DNA of 64,000 nt from Paraburkholderia sp. (GCF_024281035.1 NZ_JAMXLH010000029.1:62001-126000); one strand, 5' to 3'. Counted from the stretch's first letter, positions 1 to 11,128 are shown. The notes: generated by a model not told the origin, from the letters alone. Numbers and translations: made by a program.

Positions 1-315
1 GGCTACTGCGTGCTGATGCCGGTGGTCGACGAGATGCATCTGCTGAACCTGTGCGTCGCGCCCGCGGCGCAGGGCGCGGGCGCCGGGCTCGCGCTGTTGC
101 GCGAAGCGGTGCGGATCGCGGGGGCGCAGCGGCTCGAAGGGCTGCTGCTGGAAGTGCGGCCATCGAATCATCGTGCGATCCGGCTGTACGAGCAGTTCGG
201 CTTCGTCACGATCGGCCGGCGCAAGAACTACTATCCGGCCCGGCATCATAGCCGCGAGGATGCGATTGTGATGCGTTTTTCTTTTGCAGGGGAGGGCGCG
301 GATGGCGCTCAATGA
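1..315 (+). CDS. rimI: RimI, [ribosomal protein S18]-alanine N-acetyltransferase (3' part)
   Basis: The reading frame is open at the window edge and ends at TGA 313-315; 104 codons are visible, so the N-terminus and true start lie upstream. The visible part is the C-terminal two thirds of a GNAT acetyltransferase: a beta-strand followed by VAPAAQGAGAGLALL, which matches the acetyl-CoA-binding loop (Q/RxxGxG/A), then EVRPSNHRAIRLYEQFGF and RKNYY, the usual RimI C-terminal signature, and an EDAIVM ending. Known RimI enzymes acetylate the N-terminal alanine of ribosomal protein S18 using acetyl-CoA in the cytoplasm. The next gene starts 14 bases before this one stops, so the two are probably translated from one message. 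It could be a related GNAT enzyme, but the LYEQFGF/NYY ending and the neighbourhood favour RimI. Confidence 0.85.
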   Translation, partial: GYCVLMPVVDEMHLLNLCVAPAAQGAGAGLALLREAVRIAGAQRLEGLLLEVRPSNHRAIRLYEQFGFVTIGRRKNYYPARHHSREDAIVMRFSFAGEGADGAQ

Positions 316-1333
316 GTTCGCGCTGGACGAACTGGGCCTCACGCCGCGCTGGGTGAGCAAAGGCACGCAGGCGTCGCGTGCAGCCGCAACGGTGACGGTT
401 GATGCGGCCGGTGCGGGCGAGCTGGCCGCGCCGGTTGCTCTCGCTGCAGGAGATGCTGCTGTGGCTGATGCTGCCGTGCAGGCAGACGCGCGCCAGCAAT
501 CGCAGGCAGCACGACCAGCGCGTTTGGGCGATCTTCCGGCGCGCGCCGCGCGCGCGGATGCTGTCGAAACGATCGACGATGCAGCGTCTGCCGCGCCCGC
601 GTCCCAAACGGCCACCCGTGCACCGGCCGTCCCGGTTGCGTCCGACGAACCGCCACCGCTGACCGAAGAAGATTTCGCCTGGTTCGACGCCGCGCCCGCG
701 CTTCCCGATGCGCATGGCGACGAGCCTCATTCTCGATCCGCAGCACCCCGAAACGATGTCGCGGCGCTCGACTGGGATGCACTTGCCGAACGTGTCGAAA
801 CCTGCACGCGCTGCCGTCTGTGCGAGAAGCGCACTAAGACGGTGTTCGGCGTAGGCGACCGCGAAGCCGACTGGATGCTGATCGGCGAGGCCCCCGGCGA
901 GAACGAGGACCGCCAGGGCGAACCGTTTGTCGGCCAGGCCGGCAAGCTGCTCGACAACATGCTGCGCGCGCTGTCGCTCGCCCGCGGCGAGAACGTCTAT
1001 ATCGCCAACGTCATCAAGTGCCGCCCGCCCGGCAACCGCAATCCCGAGCCCGATGAAGTCGCGCGCTGCGAACCCTACCTGCAGCGCCAGGTGGCGCTCG
1101 TGAAGCCGAAGATCATCGTCGCCCTGGGCCGTTTCGCGGCGCAGAGCCTGCTCAAGAGCGAGGCCAGCATCGCATCGCTTCGCGGTCGCGTGCACGAGTA
1201 CGAGGGCGTGCCTGTGATCGTCACCTATCACCCCGCTTACCTGCTGCGCAGCCTGCACGACAAGTCGAAGGCGTGGGCCGATCTCTGCCTCGCGCGCGAT
1301 ATCTGGCGCAAGGCGGGCGGCGGCGAAAAATGA
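302..1333 (+). CDS. Family 4 uracil-DNA glycosylase with long N-terminal extension
   Basis: A 343-residue protein. ATG 302 is chosen because a GGGGAGGG ribosome-binding site precedes it; it overlaps the rimI stop by 14 bases. From about residue 160 it is a family 4 (4Fe-4S) uracil-DNA glycosylase, which removes uracil from DNA in base excision repair. Visible are cysteines 168, 171 and 174 and a later C-x16-C pair typical of the cluster ligands, the GEAPGENEDRQGEPFVG active-site block near residue 195, and the TYHPAYLLR block (His310) that contacts the DNA. Residues about 20-160 are rich in alanine, aspartate and arginine, resemble no folded domain, and make the protein much longer than the usual 200-250 residues. 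A role in initiation of phage-type polymerases has been claimed for some relatives; nothing here supports it. Confidence 0.9.
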   Translation: MALNEFALDELGLTPRWVSKGTQASRAAATVTVDAAGAGELAAPVALAAGDAAVADAAVQADARQQSQAARPARLGDLPARAARADAVETIDDAASAAPASQTATRAPAVPVASDEPPPLTEEDFAWFDAAPALPDAHGDEPHSRSAAPRNDVAALDWDALAERVETCTRCRLCEKRTKTVFGVGDREADWMLIGEAPGENEDRQGEPFVGQAGKLLDNMLRALSLARGENVYIANVIKCRPPGNRNPEPDEVARCEPYLQRQVALVKPKIIVALGRFAAQSLLKSEASIASLRGRVHEYEGVPVIVTYHPAYLLRSLHDKSKAWADLCLARDIWRKAGGGEK

Positions 1334-2439
1334 TCGCCGCCCCGCCCGCGGGTACATCCGGCGCTGATATGGCCGGGCGTCTCGACGGGCTGACCGATCC
1401 CGCAGTGCGCGATCTTGCGTGGTTGCTCTTCAGCGCGGATCTGTTGAGCGCACAACCACCGCGCGCGCCGCTCGCCGAGCCGTGGAACCCACCCGCCGAT
1501 GCGCACGCCGCCGCGCAATGGCTCATTCAACTCGATCGCGATCCGGCGCCGCTGCATGCGGTGCTCGACGGCAGCCGGCCGAAGCGGCTCGGCCGCTATG
1601 CCGAGATCCTGCTTGGCTGGTTCCTCGAATACGGCCCGGCAGCGCGGCTCGTGGCGGCCAACGTGCCGTTGCGGCGCGCGGGCCGCACGCTCGGCGAATG
1701 CGACTTTCTTGTCGAGACGCGCGATGGTCAGCGTCTGCACTGGGAACTGGCCGTGAAGTGCTACCTGCATTGCGGCAATACGTACGCTATGCACGCAACG
1801 CTCGCGGACTTCGTCGGGCCCGGTTTGCGCGACCGGCTGGATCGCAAACGCACCCATCTGATCGATCATCAGCTTCGGCTCAGCGAGCGGGAGGAGTTCG
1901 TCTCGCTCGGATTTCCTGGGCCGTGGACCGCGCAGATGTTCGTGAAGGGCTGGCTGTTCTATCAGGCAGGAGCAAGCGCGCCGGCAGCCGTGAACGATCC
2001 GCCCGCGCTCGCGCGAGGCCACGCACGCGGTTGGTGGGTTACGCGCACGGAGTGGCCCGCGTTCGCCGCACAGCAGGTTGCCGATGGCTGGAGCGCATTG
2101 CCGCGCATGGCGTGGCTCGCGCCGCGTCGGATCGCAGGCGGCAAGCGCGAACTGTCGAGCGGGATGGCGGCGGCAGGGCGCATGCAGTCTGAGCTATCGC
2201 TGCGCGCCGCGAGAAGCGGGGAAAGGGTCGTCGATGTGCCGGGCACGTTCGCCGATCAAATGTCGGTTGCGGCCCCAGTCGATCCCGAAACGTTGCTCGC
2301 GCATCTGCCGCGCCTCGACGAACCGGTGATGGTGGCCGCCTTCGTCGCCGATACGGCAAACGGCTACATCGAGCAGTCGCGCGGCTTCATCGTCCCCGAT
2401 GATTGGCCCGCTCAAGCCAGGGCGTTTGCGCGCGAATAA
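1330..2439 (+). CDS. DUF1853 family protein, possible nuclease-like fold
   Basis: A 369-residue protein. ATG 1330 overlaps the TGA of the glycosylase gene (ATGA), indicating translational coupling. The sequence matches my memory of the DUF1853 family: an RLGRYAEILLGWFLEY helix near residue 80, then RTLGECDFLVE and HWELAVKCYL, then VGPGLRDRLD. The acidic residue in CDF (Asp125) followed by Glu139 and Lys143 resembles a PD-(D/E)xK nuclease active site, although the Glu-Lys spacing is ExxxK rather than ExK, so a nuclease activity is only an inference. The function of the family is not established. Position directly after a DNA-repair glycosylase fits a nucleic-acid role. There are no membrane segments or signal peptide. 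Convergent with thiD, 16 bp apart. Confidence 0.8.
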   Translation: MIAAPPAGTSGADMAGRLDGLTDPAVRDLAWLLFSADLLSAQPPRAPLAEPWNPPADAHAAAQWLIQLDRDPAPLHAVLDGSRPKRLGRYAEILLGWFLEYGPAARLVAANVPLRRAGRTLGECDFLVETRDGQRLHWELAVKCYLHCGNTYAMHATLADFVGPGLRDRLDRKRTHLIDHQLRLSEREEFVSLGFPGPWTAQMFVKGWLFYQAGASAPAAVNDPPALARGHARGWWVTRTEWPAFAAQQVADGWSALPRMAWLAPRRIAGGKRELSSGMAAAGRMQSELSLRAARSGERVVDVPGTFADQMSVAAPVDPETLLAHLPRLDEPVMVAAFVADTANGYIEQSRGFIVPDDWPAQARAFARE

Positions 2440-2455
2440 GGCCGCGCGCGAACGC

Positions 2456-3262
2456 TCACCACCAGCGATAGAAGTGATGCACGGGCCCGACGCCGTGGCC
2501 GACGTCGAGGCGATCGCTCGCTTCGAGCGCGCCGGTGAGGTACTGCTTGGCGTCGCTGACGGCTTCGGCAAGCGTTGCCCGCTGCGGCCACAGGGCCGCG
2601 ATAGACGAAGACAGCGTGCAGCCTGTGCCGTGCGTATTGGTGACGGGCACCCGCTTCGCGCCAAGACGCAGCGTGCCGCTGGCTTCGACGAGCCAGTCCG
2701 GGCTGTCGCCGCTACTGAGATGACCGCCCTTCATCAGCACGGCGCGTGCGCCGAGTGCGCGCAGCGCCTCGCCTTGCTCGACCATCGCGGCTTCGTCGGC
2801 GGCGGGCGCAACGCCGAGCAGCGCCGCGGCTTCCGGGAGATTCGGCGTGACGACGCCCGCGAGCGGCAGCAATTCCTCGCGCAGCGCCGCGACGGCTTCC
2901 GGCGCAAGCAGCGCGTGATTGCTCTTCGAAATCATCACCGTGTCGAGCACGATAAGCGCCGGCTTGTGACGGCGCAGCGCGTCGGCGACGGCGCGCACGA
3001 TTGCCGCGTTCGCGAGCATGCCGATCTTCACGGCGTCGATGCGGATATCGTCGAATACGGCGTCGAGCTGCGCCGTGACGAACGCGGGATCCGGTGTGTG
3101 GATGGCGGTGACGCCGCGCGTGTTCTGCGCGGTGAGCGCGGTGATGATGCTCGCGCCGTAGGCGCCGAGTGCGGAGAATGCCTTGAGGTCGGCCTGGATG
3201 CCCGCGCCGCCGCCCGAATCCGAGCCGGCGATGGTGAGGACGTTCGAAATGGATGAAGTCAT
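2456..3262 (-). CDS. thiD: Hydroxymethylpyrimidine/phosphomethylpyrimidine kinase ThiD
   Basis: A 268-residue protein of the ribokinase-like PfkB superfamily. It phosphorylates 4-amino-5-hydroxymethyl-2-methylpyrimidine and then its monophosphate in thiamine synthesis. Visible are the N-terminal [19 protein letters not shown] substrate site, [15 protein letters not shown], the KIGML element, and near the C-terminus [14 protein letters not shown], which carries the anion hole and catalytic Cys/Asp region of the family. The start is taken at ATG 3262; a GTG 27 bases upstream would add nine residues, and neither has a strong ribosome-binding site. Lies downstream of lplT on the same strand with about 70 bp between them, so it may be cotranscribed. 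No other thiamine gene is visible nearby, so it is a stand-alone copy. Confidence 0.93.
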   Translation of the reverse strand: MTSSISNVLTIAGSDSGGGAGIQADLKAFSALGAYGASIITALTAQNTRGVTAIHTPDPAFVTAQLDAVFDDIRIDAVKIGMLANAAIVRAVADALRRHKPALIVLDTVMISKSNHALLAPEAVAALREELLPLAGVVTPNLPEAAALLGVAPAADEAAMVEQGEALRALGARAVLMKGGHLSSGDSPDWLVEASGTLRLGAKRVPVTNTHGTGCTLSSSIAALWPQRATLAEAVSDAKQYLTGALEASDRLDVGHGVGPVHHFYRWW

Positions 3263-3332
3263 GGCAACTTGAAGGACGGGCGGGCGCACCAGGATGTGCG
3301 CGCGAGGCGCACACGCGAAGGCAATAACGGGA

Positions 3333-4643
3333 TCAATGGCGGTGATTTTCGCCGATCAGCGCGATGGAGTCGAACGCGCGCTGATTGGCCTGGTGACGAC
3401 GCATCACGAGCCACATCATGAGGCAGACGAAGGTGCCGAACAGCACGATGACGACGGTGACGGGCACGTCGAGCCAGACGAGCACGGCATAGAGGCACAG
3501 CATGACGAGCACCGAGAGGTTCTCGTTGAAATTCTGCACGGCGATGGAGTGGCCGGCGGAGAGCAGCACGTGGCCGCGATGCTGGAGCAGCGCGTTCATC
3601 GGTACGACGAAGAAGCCCGAGAGCCCGCCGATGAAAATCAGGAACAGGTAGGCGAACGAGAGGTATCCGCTCACGTGCATGTGGCCGAGGCGCATGCCCC
3701 AGTGCGGCGGAAAGAGATCGCGCGTGTAGAACGCGAGCATCATGACGGCCAGTCCCATCACGATGCCGACCGGAAGCACCGACAGCGACTTCTTGAGCGG
3801 CACGCGTGCGGCGGCAATGATGGCCCCGGCCGCGACGCCCACGGCTACGACGGCCTGAAGGATCGCACCCTCGGAGAGCGACATGCCGAGCGAGACTTCG
3901 GCCCACTTGAGCACGATGAATTGCAGCGTGGCGCCCGCGCCCCAGAAAAGCGTCGTGACGGCGAGCGAGATCTGGCCGAGCTTGTCATGCCACAGGATCA
4001 GGAAGCAGTCGGCGAAATCGGCCACGAGGCGCACGGGCCCGCGTTGCTGGCGCGGGTAGCGTGCGCCGGTATCGGGAATGCGCAGATTGAAAAGGGCCGC
4101 GACGACGTAGATGGCCATGATGACGAGCATCGCGGCCTGGGCGGGGGTCTGGACCGACGCAGGCGTATGGTGGAGCACGTGCAGCGCGATATGCGGGCTG
4201 ATGAGCGCGCCGCCGAGGACGGTGCCGAGAATGATCGATCCGACTGTGGTGCCCTCGATCCAGCCGTTCGCGGCGACGAGCCGTTCAGGCGGCAACAGTT
4301 CGGTCAAGATGCCGTATTTCGCGGGCGAATAGGCTGCAGCCCCGAACCCGACGACGCCATATGCGAATAGCGGGTGCGTGCCCGCGAGCATCATGGCGCA
4401 GCCCACGACCTTGATCGTGTTCGTGATAAACATCACGCGGCCCTTGGGGCGCGAATCGGCGAAGGCGCCGACGAAGGCGGCCAGAACGACGTAGGAGAGG
4501 ACAAAGAACAGCTTGAGCAGCGGGGTCATCCAGCTCGGGGCGTGGAGATCTTTCAGCAGTGCAATTGCAGCGATCAGGAGCGCATTGTCGGCCAACGACG
4601 AAAAAAACTGCGCGGCCATGATGGTGTAAAAGCCTTTTTTCAT
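3333..4643 (-). CDS. lplT: Lysophospholipid transporter LplT (MFS family)
   Basis: A 436-residue major facilitator protein with about twelve hydrophobic helices. The opening MKKGFYTIMAAQFFSSLADN, followed by an FVGAFADSRPKGRVM loop (the MFS cytoplasmic loop between helices 2 and 3) and the AAAYSPAKYGILTELLPPE segment, is characteristic of LplT. LplT flips lysophospholipids, chiefly lysophosphatidylethanolamine, across the inner membrane for reacylation. In enterobacteria its partner acyltransferase Aas is adjacent or fused; none is seen here, so the acylating enzyme must be elsewhere or different. The gene is divergent from alr across 218 bp that must hold both promoters; no clear promoter consensus stands out there. 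Confidence 0.9.
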   Translation of the reverse strand: MKKGFYTIMAAQFFSSLADNALLIAAIALLKDLHAPSWMTPLLKLFFVLSYVVLAAFVGAFADSRPKGRVMFITNTIKVVGCAMMLAGTHPLFAYGVVGFGAAAYSPAKYGILTELLPPERLVAANGWIEGTTVGSIILGTVLGGALISPHIALHVLHHTPASVQTPAQAAMLVIMAIYVVAALFNLRIPDTGARYPRQQRGPVRLVADFADCFLILWHDKLGQISLAVTTLFWGAGATLQFIVLKWAEVSLGMSLSEGAILQAVVAVGVAAGAIIAAARVPLKKSLSVLPVGIVMGLAVMMLAFYTRDLFPPHWGMRLGHMHVSGYLSFAYLFLIFIGGLSGFFVVPMNALLQHRGHVLLSAGHSIAVQNFNENLSVLVMLCLYAVLVWLDVPVTVVIVLFGTFVCLMMWLVMRRHQANQRAFDSIALIGENHRH

Positions 4644-4861
4644 CTGATGCGATGCTGTCCTCGCTGCGGTCCGTCCGCCCCGGACGGATGGGATGCATCC
4701 GGGCTTATTACGTTCGAAATGGGTTGTGCGCAGGGCTTTATATCATGAAAATAGGTGCATTCCGACTAGCAGATTCCTTGAGCGTCCTGCAGATGGGACT
4801 TCCGGGCCCTGGAAGTGCATCGTAAGCTCATGATTCGAAAGCGTCTTTACGAAAATTTCCC

Positions 4862-5932
4862 ATGCCTCGCCCCCTCTCAGCCACGATTCATACCGCCGCA
4901 CTCGCCAACAATCTCGCCGTCGCCCGCCGTTATGCGCCGAAGTCGAAAATCTGGGCCGTAGTCAAGGCCAATGCCTACGGGCACGGGCTTGCCCGCGTGT
5001 TCCCGGGCCTGCGGGCCACCGACGGCTTCGGACTGCTCGATCTCGAAGAAGCCGTGAAACTGCGCGAACTGGGCTGGGCGGGTCCGATCCTGCTGCTCGA
5101 AGGCTTCTTTCGTCCGACCGATATCGACGTGATCGACCGCTACAGCCTCACGACGGTCGTGCACTCCGACGAGCAGATGCGCATGCTCGAAATGGCGCGT
5201 CTTTCGAAACCGGTCAACGTGCAGCTGAAAATGAACAGTGGCATGAACCGGCTCGGCTATACGCCCGAAAAATATCGTGCGGCGTGGGAACGGGCGCGCG
5301 CCTGCCCCGGCATCGGTCAGATCACGCTGATGACCCACTTCTCGGACGCCGACACGACGCGCGGCATCGCCGAGCAGATGGACGCGTTCGAGCGTGGCGC
5401 GCAAGGCATCGCCGGCGTGCGCAGCCTGTCCAATTCTGCCGCGACGCTCTGGTATCCGGCCGCGCACTTCGACTGGGTGCGGCCGGGCATCATCCTCTAT
5501 GGCGCATCGCCGTCGGGCGTGGCGTCCGCGATCGAGGGTGTCGGACTGCAGCCCGCCATGACGTTCAGTGCCGAGATCATCGGCACGCAAACCATCGCCG
5601 AAGGCCAGACCATCGGTTATGGATCGACTTTCACGGCGCGCAAGCCAATGCGCATCGGCGTCGTCGCCTGCGGTTATGCGGACGGCTATCCGCGCAGCGC
5701 GCCCGAAGGCACGCCCGTGGTGGTGGAGGGCGTGCGCACGCGCGTCGTCGGGCGCGTGTCGATGGACATGCTCACGGTCGATCTCACCCCGGTGCCGCGT
5801 GCGGGAGTGGGCGCGCGTGTCGAACTTTGGGGTGCGGCCCTGCCGATCGACGACGTCGCGCAGGCGTGCGGCACGATCGGCTACGAGCTGATGTGCGCCG
5901 TTGCGCCGCGCGTGCCGGTACGGGCGGAATAA
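4862..5932 (+). CDS. alr: Alanine racemase
   Basis: A 356-residue, fold-type III pyridoxal-phosphate enzyme that interconverts L- and D-alanine for peptidoglycan. The PLP lysine is Lys35 in [11 protein letters not shown]. The second catalytic base, a tyrosine, is in the GYGSTF motif near residue 255, followed by the [11 protein letters not shown] block and by VSMDML in the C-terminal beta domain. Length is normal for the family. ATG 4862 starts exactly at the conserved N-terminus ([11 protein letters not shown] aligning with the usual ATIxxxAL). radA follows after three bases, so the two form an operon, a common arrangement in Burkholderiaceae. Whether it is the catabolic (DadX) or biosynthetic (Alr) form cannot be told from sequence; with no dadA nearby, biosynthetic is favoured. 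Confidence 0.95.
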   Translation: MPRPLSATIHTAALANNLAVARRYAPKSKIWAVVKANAYGHGLARVFPGLRATDGFGLLDLEEAVKLRELGWAGPILLLEGFFRPTDIDVIDRYSLTTVVHSDEQMRMLEMARLSKPVNVQLKMNSGMNRLGYTPEKYRAAWERARACPGIGQITLMTHFSDADTTRGIAEQMDAFERGAQGIAGVRSLSNSAATLWYPAAHFDWVRPGIILYGASPSGVASAIEGVGLQPAMTFSAEIIGTQTIAEGQTIGYGSTFTARKPMRIGVVACGYADGYPRSAPEGTPVVVEGVRTRVVGRVSMDMLTVDLTPVPRAGVGARVELWGAALPIDDVAQACGTIGYELMCAVAPRVPVRAE

Positions 5933-5935
5933 GCG

Positions 5936-7312
5936 GTGGCGAAGGTCAAGACGCTGTATACGTGTAGCGAGTGCGGCGGGCAGGTTCCCAAGTGGCAAGG
6001 GCAATGCCCCGCGTGCGGCGCGTGGAACACGCTGGTGGAAGGCGTCGCGGAACCGGCGGGCAACCACCGCTACCAGTCGCTCGCGAAGAGCGCGCCTGTG
6101 CGGCGCCTCGCCGAAATCGAGGCGTCCGACGTGCCGCGCTTCACGACCGGTGTCGGCGAATTCGATCGTGTGCTGGGCGGCGGCCTCGTGGCGGGCGGCG
6201 TGGTGCTGATCGGCGGCGATCCGGGCATCGGCAAATCGACGTTGCTCCTGCAGTCGCTCGCGCAGATTGCAGCCGAGCGCCGCGCGCTCTACGTCAGCGG
6301 TGAAGAATCGGCCGCGCAGATTGCGTTGCGCGCGCAACGGCTTGCGCTGCTCGATCCCGGTTCGAAAGCGAGCGAGCTGCAACTGCTCGCCGAAATCCAG
6401 CTCGAAAAGATTCAGGCAACTATCGAGGCCGAGAAACCCGATGTTGCGGTGATCGATTCGATCCAGACCATCTATTCCGAGGCGCTGACTTCCGCGCCCG
6501 GTTCAGTCGCGCAGGTGCGCGAGTGCGCGGCGCAGCTCACCCGCATTGCAAAGCAGTCGGGCACCGCGATCATCATGGTCGGCCACGTCACGAAGGAGGG
6601 CAACCTCGCGGGGCCGCGCGTGCTCGAACACATCGTCGACACCGTGCTCTACTTCGAAGGCGATACGCATTCGTCGTTCCGTCTCGTGCGCGCGTTCAAG
6701 AACCGCTTCGGTGCGGTCAACGAACTCGGCGTGTTCGCGATGACGGAGCGAGGCTTACGTGGTGTCGCGAATCCGTCCGCGCTATTTCTGTCGCAGCACG
6801 AACAAAGCGTGCCGGGTTCGTGCGTGCTCGTGACCCAGGAAGGCACGCGCCCGCTTCTCGTCGAGGTGCAGGCGCTTGTCGATACCGCTCAGGTGCCCAA
6901 TCCGCGGCGGCTCGCAGTGGGTCTCGAACAGAACCGGCTTGCGCTGCTGCTCGCGGTGCTGCATCGGCACGCGGGAATCGCATGCTTCGATCAGGATGTG
7001 TTCCTGAACGCCGTGGGCGGGGTGAAGATCACCGAACCGGCCGCCGACCTCGCCGTGCTGCTGGCCATTCACTCGTCGATGCGTAACAAGGCGTTGCCCA
7101 AAGGGTTGATCGTTTTCGGCGAAGTGGGGCTTGCGGGCGAGATCCGGCCTTCGCCACGCGGCCAGGAGCGCCTGAAGGAAGCGGCGAAGCTGGGTTTCTC
7201 GTGCGCGCTGATTCCGCGTGCCAACGCGCCGAAGCAGCCGGTCGACGGCTTGCAGGTGATTGCGGTCGAGCGGATCGAAGAGGCCATCGACAAAGTTCGT
7301 ACGCTTGAATGA
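5936..7312 (+). CDS. radA: DNA repair protein RadA (Sms)
   Basis: A 458-residue protein starting at GTG 5936, three bases after the alr stop. RadA is a RecA-like helicase that processes recombination intermediates by promoting branch migration. Domains in order: a C4 zinc finger (YTCSECGG...CPACGAW, residues 8-28); a RecA-type ATPase core with Walker A GGDPGIGKST near residue 95; the family-specific KNRFG motif near residue 253; and a C-terminal Lon-protease-like domain lacking the active serine, ending in an FGEVGLAGEIRP segment. All hallmark motifs are intact. No ribosome-binding site stands out beyond GGAATAAGCGG in the end of alr, consistent with coupling to alr translation. Confidence 0.96.
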   Translation: MAKVKTLYTCSECGGQVPKWQGQCPACGAWNTLVEGVAEPAGNHRYQSLAKSAPVRRLAEIEASDVPRFTTGVGEFDRVLGGGLVAGGVVLIGGDPGIGKSTLLLQSLAQIAAERRALYVSGEESAAQIALRAQRLALLDPGSKASELQLLAEIQLEKIQATIEAEKPDVAVIDSIQTIYSEALTSAPGSVAQVRECAAQLTRIAKQSGTAIIMVGHVTKEGNLAGPRVLEHIVDTVLYFEGDTHSSFRLVRAFKNRFGAVNELGVFAMTERGLRGVANPSALFLSQHEQSVPGSCVLVTQEGTRPLLVEVQALVDTAQVPNPRRLAVGLEQNRLALLLAVLHRHAGIACFDQDVFLNAVGGVKITEPAADLAVLLAIHSSMRNKALPKGLIVFGEVGLAGEIRPSPRGQERLKEAAKLGFSCALIPRANAPKQPVDGLQVIAVERIEEAIDKVRTLE

Positions 7313-7513
7313 AACCGGCCGGGTGCGGCTATTCATTCAGGCGTACGCAAGGTGCACGCAAGGCTCATGCAGGGCACACGCAGGGCGCTGCGGATCCTGT
7401 ACTGTCGCGTAATGATTAGTAACAACCCTGCCACACACTGTAACCTGGGCTTTCTGCGATTTCCCTATTCTTGGCCGCATGTTCGACTCGCGCGCAGCGG
7501 AAAGGATAGCGTC

Positions 7514-7777
7514 GTGAAACAGATTGATACGCTCGCCGATAGTCGTTCGATCGTCGTGCGCGGGTGCAGGATATCCGAGCCGCTCATGCAGCCCTGGGGC
7601 AGCAGTTGCCGCATCGTCGAGTGGATCGACAGCGACGGCTGCATCTCGCGACGTGTGGTGGCCGGGAACGTGACGGCGGCCCAGGTGCGCAGTACGATTG
7701 CGCATCACGTGGAAGGCCGCCGGCACATTCTCAACGACGACGAACGCACGCCGCGGCAAACACTGCCACGGCGTTAG
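7514..7777 (+). CDS. DUF2866 family small protein
   Basis: An 87-residue protein. GTG 7514 is chosen because AAAGGATAG lies just upstream; the frame stays open further upstream, but the extra residues are low-quality and unlike the rest. From memory it matches DUF2866, a small family seen essentially in Burkholderia and relatives. Recognisable parts are KQIDTLADSRSIVVRGCRIS, the PWGSSCRIVEWIDSDG core, and an RRHILNDDERTPRQTLP tail. No catalytic motif, membrane segment or signal peptide is visible, and the function is unknown. It stands about 200 bp after radA and is closed by a strong terminator, so it may have its own promoter in that gap, although no convincing -35/-10 pair was found. Confidence 0.75.
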   Translation: MKQIDTLADSRSIVVRGCRISEPLMQPWGSSCRIVEWIDSDGCISRRVVAGNVTAAQVRSTIAHHVEGRRHILNDDERTPRQTLPRR

Positions 7778-7779
7778 CC

Positions 7780-7817
7780 AGTAAAAATGGGCGCCATGTG
7801 CGCCCATTTTTACTTTT
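7780..7817. terminator. Bidirectional intrinsic terminator
   Basis: A perfect 15-bp stem (AGTAAAAATGGGCGC at 7780-7794 with its complement at 7800-7814) around a 5-nt loop. There is a T-run on the right and an A-run on the left, so it can stop transcription from both sides. It lies between the convergent DUF2866 and CoA-transferase genes. Confidence 0.93.
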
Positions 7818-7857
7818 GCCCCGCATTCACATTTTTGACCGCGCCGCGCGTCGGGTT

Positions 7858-9030
7858 TCAGTTCCAGGGGCCGTAGGAGAACGGCTTGCCGCTGCTGAAC
7901 GCGCCGATTTGCGGGTTCACGCGGGGCGCGCTTTGCGTTGCCGCATCTTGCGCTACCGGATTGTTTGCCTGCTTTGCGGTGTTTTCCGCGAGTGCTTCCT
8001 GCAGGACGTCCGGGTTGAACAGCGGGTGCCGCGACGCCTCACCTGCGGTGAGCACAGGTGTCACGCAACAGTCGATCGGTTCAAGCAGGTCGATCCACGT
8101 TTGCAACGGCTCCGCTGCGATGATCGCTGCGAGTTCGCGTATGAGCCCCGCAGCATCCGTGCCGCCGATTGCCTGCCCCAGACTCCAGTGCCGCTCGGCC
8201 CACTCTTCGCGGCCGAGCGCCTTGCAGAACGCCTGCCAGAACTTCAGTTCCAGCGCGCCGACGGCGAGCCAGCGGCCGTCCTGGGTGCGATACAGGTTGT
8301 AGCAGGGCACGCCGCCGTTGAGCAGACCGCCGCCGGGCTGGAGGGCTGCCGCGTCGTCGTTGGCGAGCGCGACTTGCGCGACCACGTTGTAGGCGTAAGC
8401 GGCGTGCGCCATCGAAATGTCGATAAAGCGGCCCGTGCCGCCGCGTGCGACCTGCCAGAGCGCGGCGAGGATCTGCGTGACCGCCGAGAGCGCGCCGCCG
8501 AGCAGGTCGGCGATCTGGAAATTCGGCAGCACGGGCGTTCCGTCGCGCGCCGCAAGCTGGTCGAGCACGCCCGAATAGCCGATGTAGTTCAGGTCGTGAC
8601 CGGCGCGGTCGGCGAACGGACTGTCGGCGCCGTATCCGCTGATGGCGCAATAGACGAGCTTCGGATTGATCTGGCTCAGCGTTTCGTAGCCGACGCCCAG
8701 CCGCGTCATCACGCCGGGGCGAAAGCTCTCGACGAGCACGTCCGCTTCGCGCGCGAGCGCCAGCAGGACATTGCGCCCGCTTTGCGATTTCAGGTCGATC
8801 CGGGTTTCGCGCTTGCCGTGGTTGACGAGGCGGTAGAACGCGCCGGGCCGCGTGGCGACTTCGTCCGCGGAGCTTTGCATCATCGCGCGGGCCGCATCGC
8901 CTGCGCCGGGCGGCTCGATCTTCAGCACGTCCGCGCCCATTTCCGCGAGACGCAGCGTGGCAACCGGGCCGGGCAGCAGCATGGTCAGATCAAGGACGCG
9001 TAGACCTTGTAACGCAGCAGGTGACGACAC
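7858..9030 (-). CDS. CaiB/BaiF family CoA-transferase, alpha-methylacyl-CoA racemase type
   Basis: A 390-residue class III CoA-transferase family protein. GTG 9030 is the start because AAGGAGAT lies seven bases upstream. The N-terminus shows LQGLRVLDLTMLLPGP and MGADVLKIEPP, the CoA-binding Rossmann-like part of the family. GHDLNYIGYSG near residue 150 and GRFIDISMAHA near residue 190 supply the His and Asp that are catalytic in alpha-methylacyl-CoA racemase, so racemisation of a branched 2-methylacyl-CoA is more likely than formyl- or carnitine-CoA transfer, though substrates in this family are hard to predict. The last 40 residues (Gln/Ala-rich, ending FSYGPWN) extend past the family core. 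It lies 38 bp downstream of yheS on the same strand. Confidence 0.85.
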   Translation of the reverse strand: MSSPAALQGLRVLDLTMLLPGPVATLRLAEMGADVLKIEPPGAGDAARAMMQSSADEVATRPGAFYRLVNHGKRETRIDLKSQSGRNVLLALAREADVLVESFRPGVMTRLGVGYETLSQINPKLVYCAISGYGADSPFADRAGHDLNYIGYSGVLDQLAARDGTPVLPNFQIADLLGGALSAVTQILAALWQVARGGTGRFIDISMAHAAYAYNVVAQVALANDDAAALQPGGGLLNGGVPCYNLYRTQDGRWLAVGALELKFWQAFCKALGREEWAERHWSLGQAIGGTDAAGLIRELAAIIAAEPLQTWIDLLEPIDCCVTPVLTAGEASRHPLFNPDVLQEALAENTAKQANNPVAQDAATQSAPRVNPQIGAFSSGKPFSYGPWN

Positions 9031-9068
9031 TCGTATCTCCTTCGCTTCGTACGGCGCGTGCGCCGCGG

Positions 9069-11000
<1,932 letters not shown>

Positions 11001-11128
11001 AGCAGCGCCAGCTTGGGAAAACCGCTATTTTAGACTGTGCGGCCCGTGGGCCGGCATCAGCCGTTCGGCCGATGTGCGGCGCGCGGCGATTCTCGCCTAA
11101 ACTGGGGCATTTCCCGGGGAGTGCACAG

